Assembly (NCBI RefSeq): GCF_023078275.1
Contig: NC_062985.1
Location: 558,001-622,000 of the forward strand
Reading direction: 5' to 3'
Origin: Leguminivora glycinivorella
Taxonomy: Eukaryota; Arthropoda; Insecta; Lepidoptera; Tortricidae
Length of the DNA stretch: 64,000 nt
The position numbers and the translations under genes are program-made. Shown here in pieces: positions 38,901-41,900 of this stretch. Numbering within the stretch: position 1 is the first letter of the stretch; the number at the start of each line of letters is the position of its first letter. The notes below the pieces were generated by a model. That model was given only the letters and a program-made list of their open reading frames with translations. It made no database searches and was not told where the DNA came from.

Positions 38901-41900
38901 TTTCTGGCCGCCAATGAAGCGGAGATGATTGCCAGCACTGGTAAAATGGAAAGCATCAGTTTGGAAACGCATTTCAAGATTAACCACAGTAAAAACCAAG
39001 CTCATGGTGGTGGATTGTGGTAGGTAGATACAACACACAAATGCTCTTAGGCCAGTAACAGTAGATGACTTCATATACAGGGTGGGCCAATGATAAATGC
39101 ATTTTTGAAAATTGAAATAATAGGACTTTTTTGTGGTTTTGAAATAAAAAGTATACACCGTGTTTCCGGTAACACTCAAAACCTCAGACACCCCAACTGA
39201 TTTTTATTTTTTAAACTCATCTAGAGTATTCATCTTTTAATCTGATGGTTACTTTTTTTTTAATTGAATTTTTAATTTTCTGTACAGCTCTACTTGACTT
39301 TTAGCTCTACACTCAATAAAATAATTGCTAACTTCCACCATAAACCATAAAACTATTTATTTGTGTACGTTACTGCAACGACATAAGGTTTACCAATAGA
39401 CAGCTAAGATGTCATTGTAAAACACTTTAAAGCTTTGTCACAGTAAACTTCAAATTGGACAGGTAATCGCAGTAAGCAAATTTAAATCCAATATTCAAAA
39501 TGACAAGGTTGTAATTAGGTACGAGTTCAATTTGTTATGACTTATGATAAACATTAAGATTAAACTGACAAACAACGTCAAACTCGTAGCGGAAAAAATA
39601 ATCGTCCAAGTAACCAGCCAGTATTAGTACCCCTAAATACTGAAAAAGGTAAACAACCTCTAGCAATTCGATATACACAATGTTGTCTTACGAGTACAAT
39701 AGAATAGGCACTTAAAAAATAACTAATAATACAATTTTTAATAAAAATATTACCCCCATCAAGATATAGCTCAATCGATTCTACTCTCGATTCTGAACAA
39801 ACTGTTTTCAGGTTTTTAGTGTTAAGTGAAACACGGTGTATTTAGAAAGTATGTCAAATAAATAAATTTTACGTTTCAAAAATTAAATCATCAAGATGTC
39901 GTCCGTGGCGGTTGCGGCACTCTTCCAGCCTTGCTTGTAAATTTTGAAAGACTTTCGTCAGAAGTTGCGGAGATATTGCTTGGATTTCTTGGCGAATGTT
40001 CTCCTTTAATTCTGCTGTGGTTGCCGGATTATTTGAGTACACTTTACTTTTCAAGTAACCCCATAAAAAAAAGTCAGCTGGAGTTAAGTCAGGGCTCCTG
40101 GGAGGCCAAGCAATATCACCCCGAATCCGAACTCAAGTCGAAAACGCCGACGAACAGACACATAAGATCGATTGTTTTCATAAAAAGCTTGAATGCAAAA
40201 CGCTTGCTGTTCTCCCGTGTAAGACACCATTTTGAATAAAAATTTACTTTTTTTTCTTTTAAATGACACCATTATTATATGCCAATGTTTTGTAATTTTG
40301 ATAAAGGAGGTCGAGACAAAAGTGAATTTATCACTGGCCCACCCTGTACTTCGGCGCAAACATCGACAATACCGGTTCTTCTGAAAAAGAAATCAGAATA
40401 CGCATAGGAATGGCCAATAGATTCCCAAATACAAGGATTATCTCCATAATTTTTGGTTCCTGAGAACCGCATGTCTCTAGAAAAACCAAAACCGGATTGG
40501 TTTACGCTCTAGTCTTTTCCATTTTCGTCTACGGAGCTGAGACTTGGAGTCTGAAAAAGACTGCAACCGCATTGACGCTTTCGAGATGTGGTGCTAGATG
40601 AAGATTTTGTAAATACCCTGAATTGCCTTCCGTACAAACGTGTCTATCTTACGCGAATTGAAAATCAACAGTCAACACCAGGTTATCAACCATCTGTTTA
40701 AGTAGAATTTTGGGAGTTTTTGGAGGGAAAAAGGCCACAACCTTGAGCAACTAATCATTACTGGCAAGGTTAATGGCTAACGATCTAGAGGTCGCAAGAT
40801 GGACAGATGAGAACCCTTCCACCCTCTACACCCAACTTCGAAACCGGAACAGAAAGTCAGAATAAAATTGATACTATTGGGACTTCACGACCCTCAGTAA
40901 TAAAGATACCAAATGCGAGGATGAGGGGGTCTTATCTTTGAAACTAATCAATTATCTATATACAATGAGTGAATGAATGGTCTTATCCTTCATTCGGGGT
41001 CTAAATTTGGAATTTATAAAATCAACTGTGATTGTGATAGTGATAGTGATTGTCCACAGTCCACACTTGTTGGTTTTATAGAAATCCGATTATTTTATCT
41101 TGGAACCGACAATGCAGGCACGCACTGTGCAGCCAAAAATGCACGGACTCTAGCCGCTGCAAGAACTCATGCCTGATGATGGGTGTCCATATGATACGAA
41201 ACGTCGGCAGACATAGGTACGTTTATGATACGACAACCATTCATCCCTCTCGCACGTATTGACTGTCGACGTATTACAGTGGGTAAGATATACTTAATAG
41301 ACATGTTTTCAATACCACAATATAGCATAACAATGACACAAAAAATAAACGTTTTCGTGGAAAAAACGAATTCTTGCTAAATGAAGTGTTTACCAGAAGT
41401 ATCTACAAATGTTTATTTACGAAGAAATTGCGACAGAAGTGCTTTTTGTAGTAATTTTTAAGTAAATTTAAATTTCGGTAAAAAACCGGTAAACCGGTTT
41501 ACCGGTTTGCATTCCCTACTTGCACATCACTACGTATCATTAAAGATAAAAGATAAAAAGATAAAAAAATGTTTATTGCACAAAAAGACACAAATGAGAT
41601 GCATTCTTACATAGCTTACAATTACCTACGTGCATAGCTTAGTTGGTTTACCGATACCTCAGGAGTCCCCGCACTAGGCTAGGCCTGTATCGCGGGAGAT
41701 CAGATGCTTAAGTTGAATGTCATGCAATGACGTTGAAGGAAAGAAAAGATATATTACGGATAGATACAGTAAATTACAGAAAGTTACATTGACAAGGAAA
41801 ATCAGTTGACTTGGCAAATGTGGTCAGATCTACCGTAACGTCTTGACCTAGGTCGATGAAATCTATACTCGCGGTTAAGGCTCTATGCCGTTGAATAACC

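Larger units (their letters stand above)
38455..40900 (+). pseudogene. Decayed LINE reverse transcriptase, split by a mariner
   Basis: Before the break it reads ILCFIDYSIAFDC (RT motif) and, with frame changes, NLRYV and ADDTNFLAANEAEMIAS, the catalytic A-DD box of non-LTR RT, then NHSKN. After 40346 it resumes YFGANIDNTGSSEKEIRIRI and LVFSIFVYGAETWSLKK, the usual C-terminal half. Many stops and frameshifts make it non-functional. Confidence 0.8.
37756..41518. mobile_element. 3.76-kb hAT-type element hosting three nested insertions
   Basis: It begins TAGGGAATGCAATTACCGG and ends ACCGGTTTGCATTCCCTA. The 8-bp duplication CTTGCACA stands on both sides (37748-37755 and 41519-41526). Subterminal ACCGGTA words repeat several times at each end. 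No hAT transposase remains; its middle is occupied by a LINE fragment and what that contains. Confidence 0.85.
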
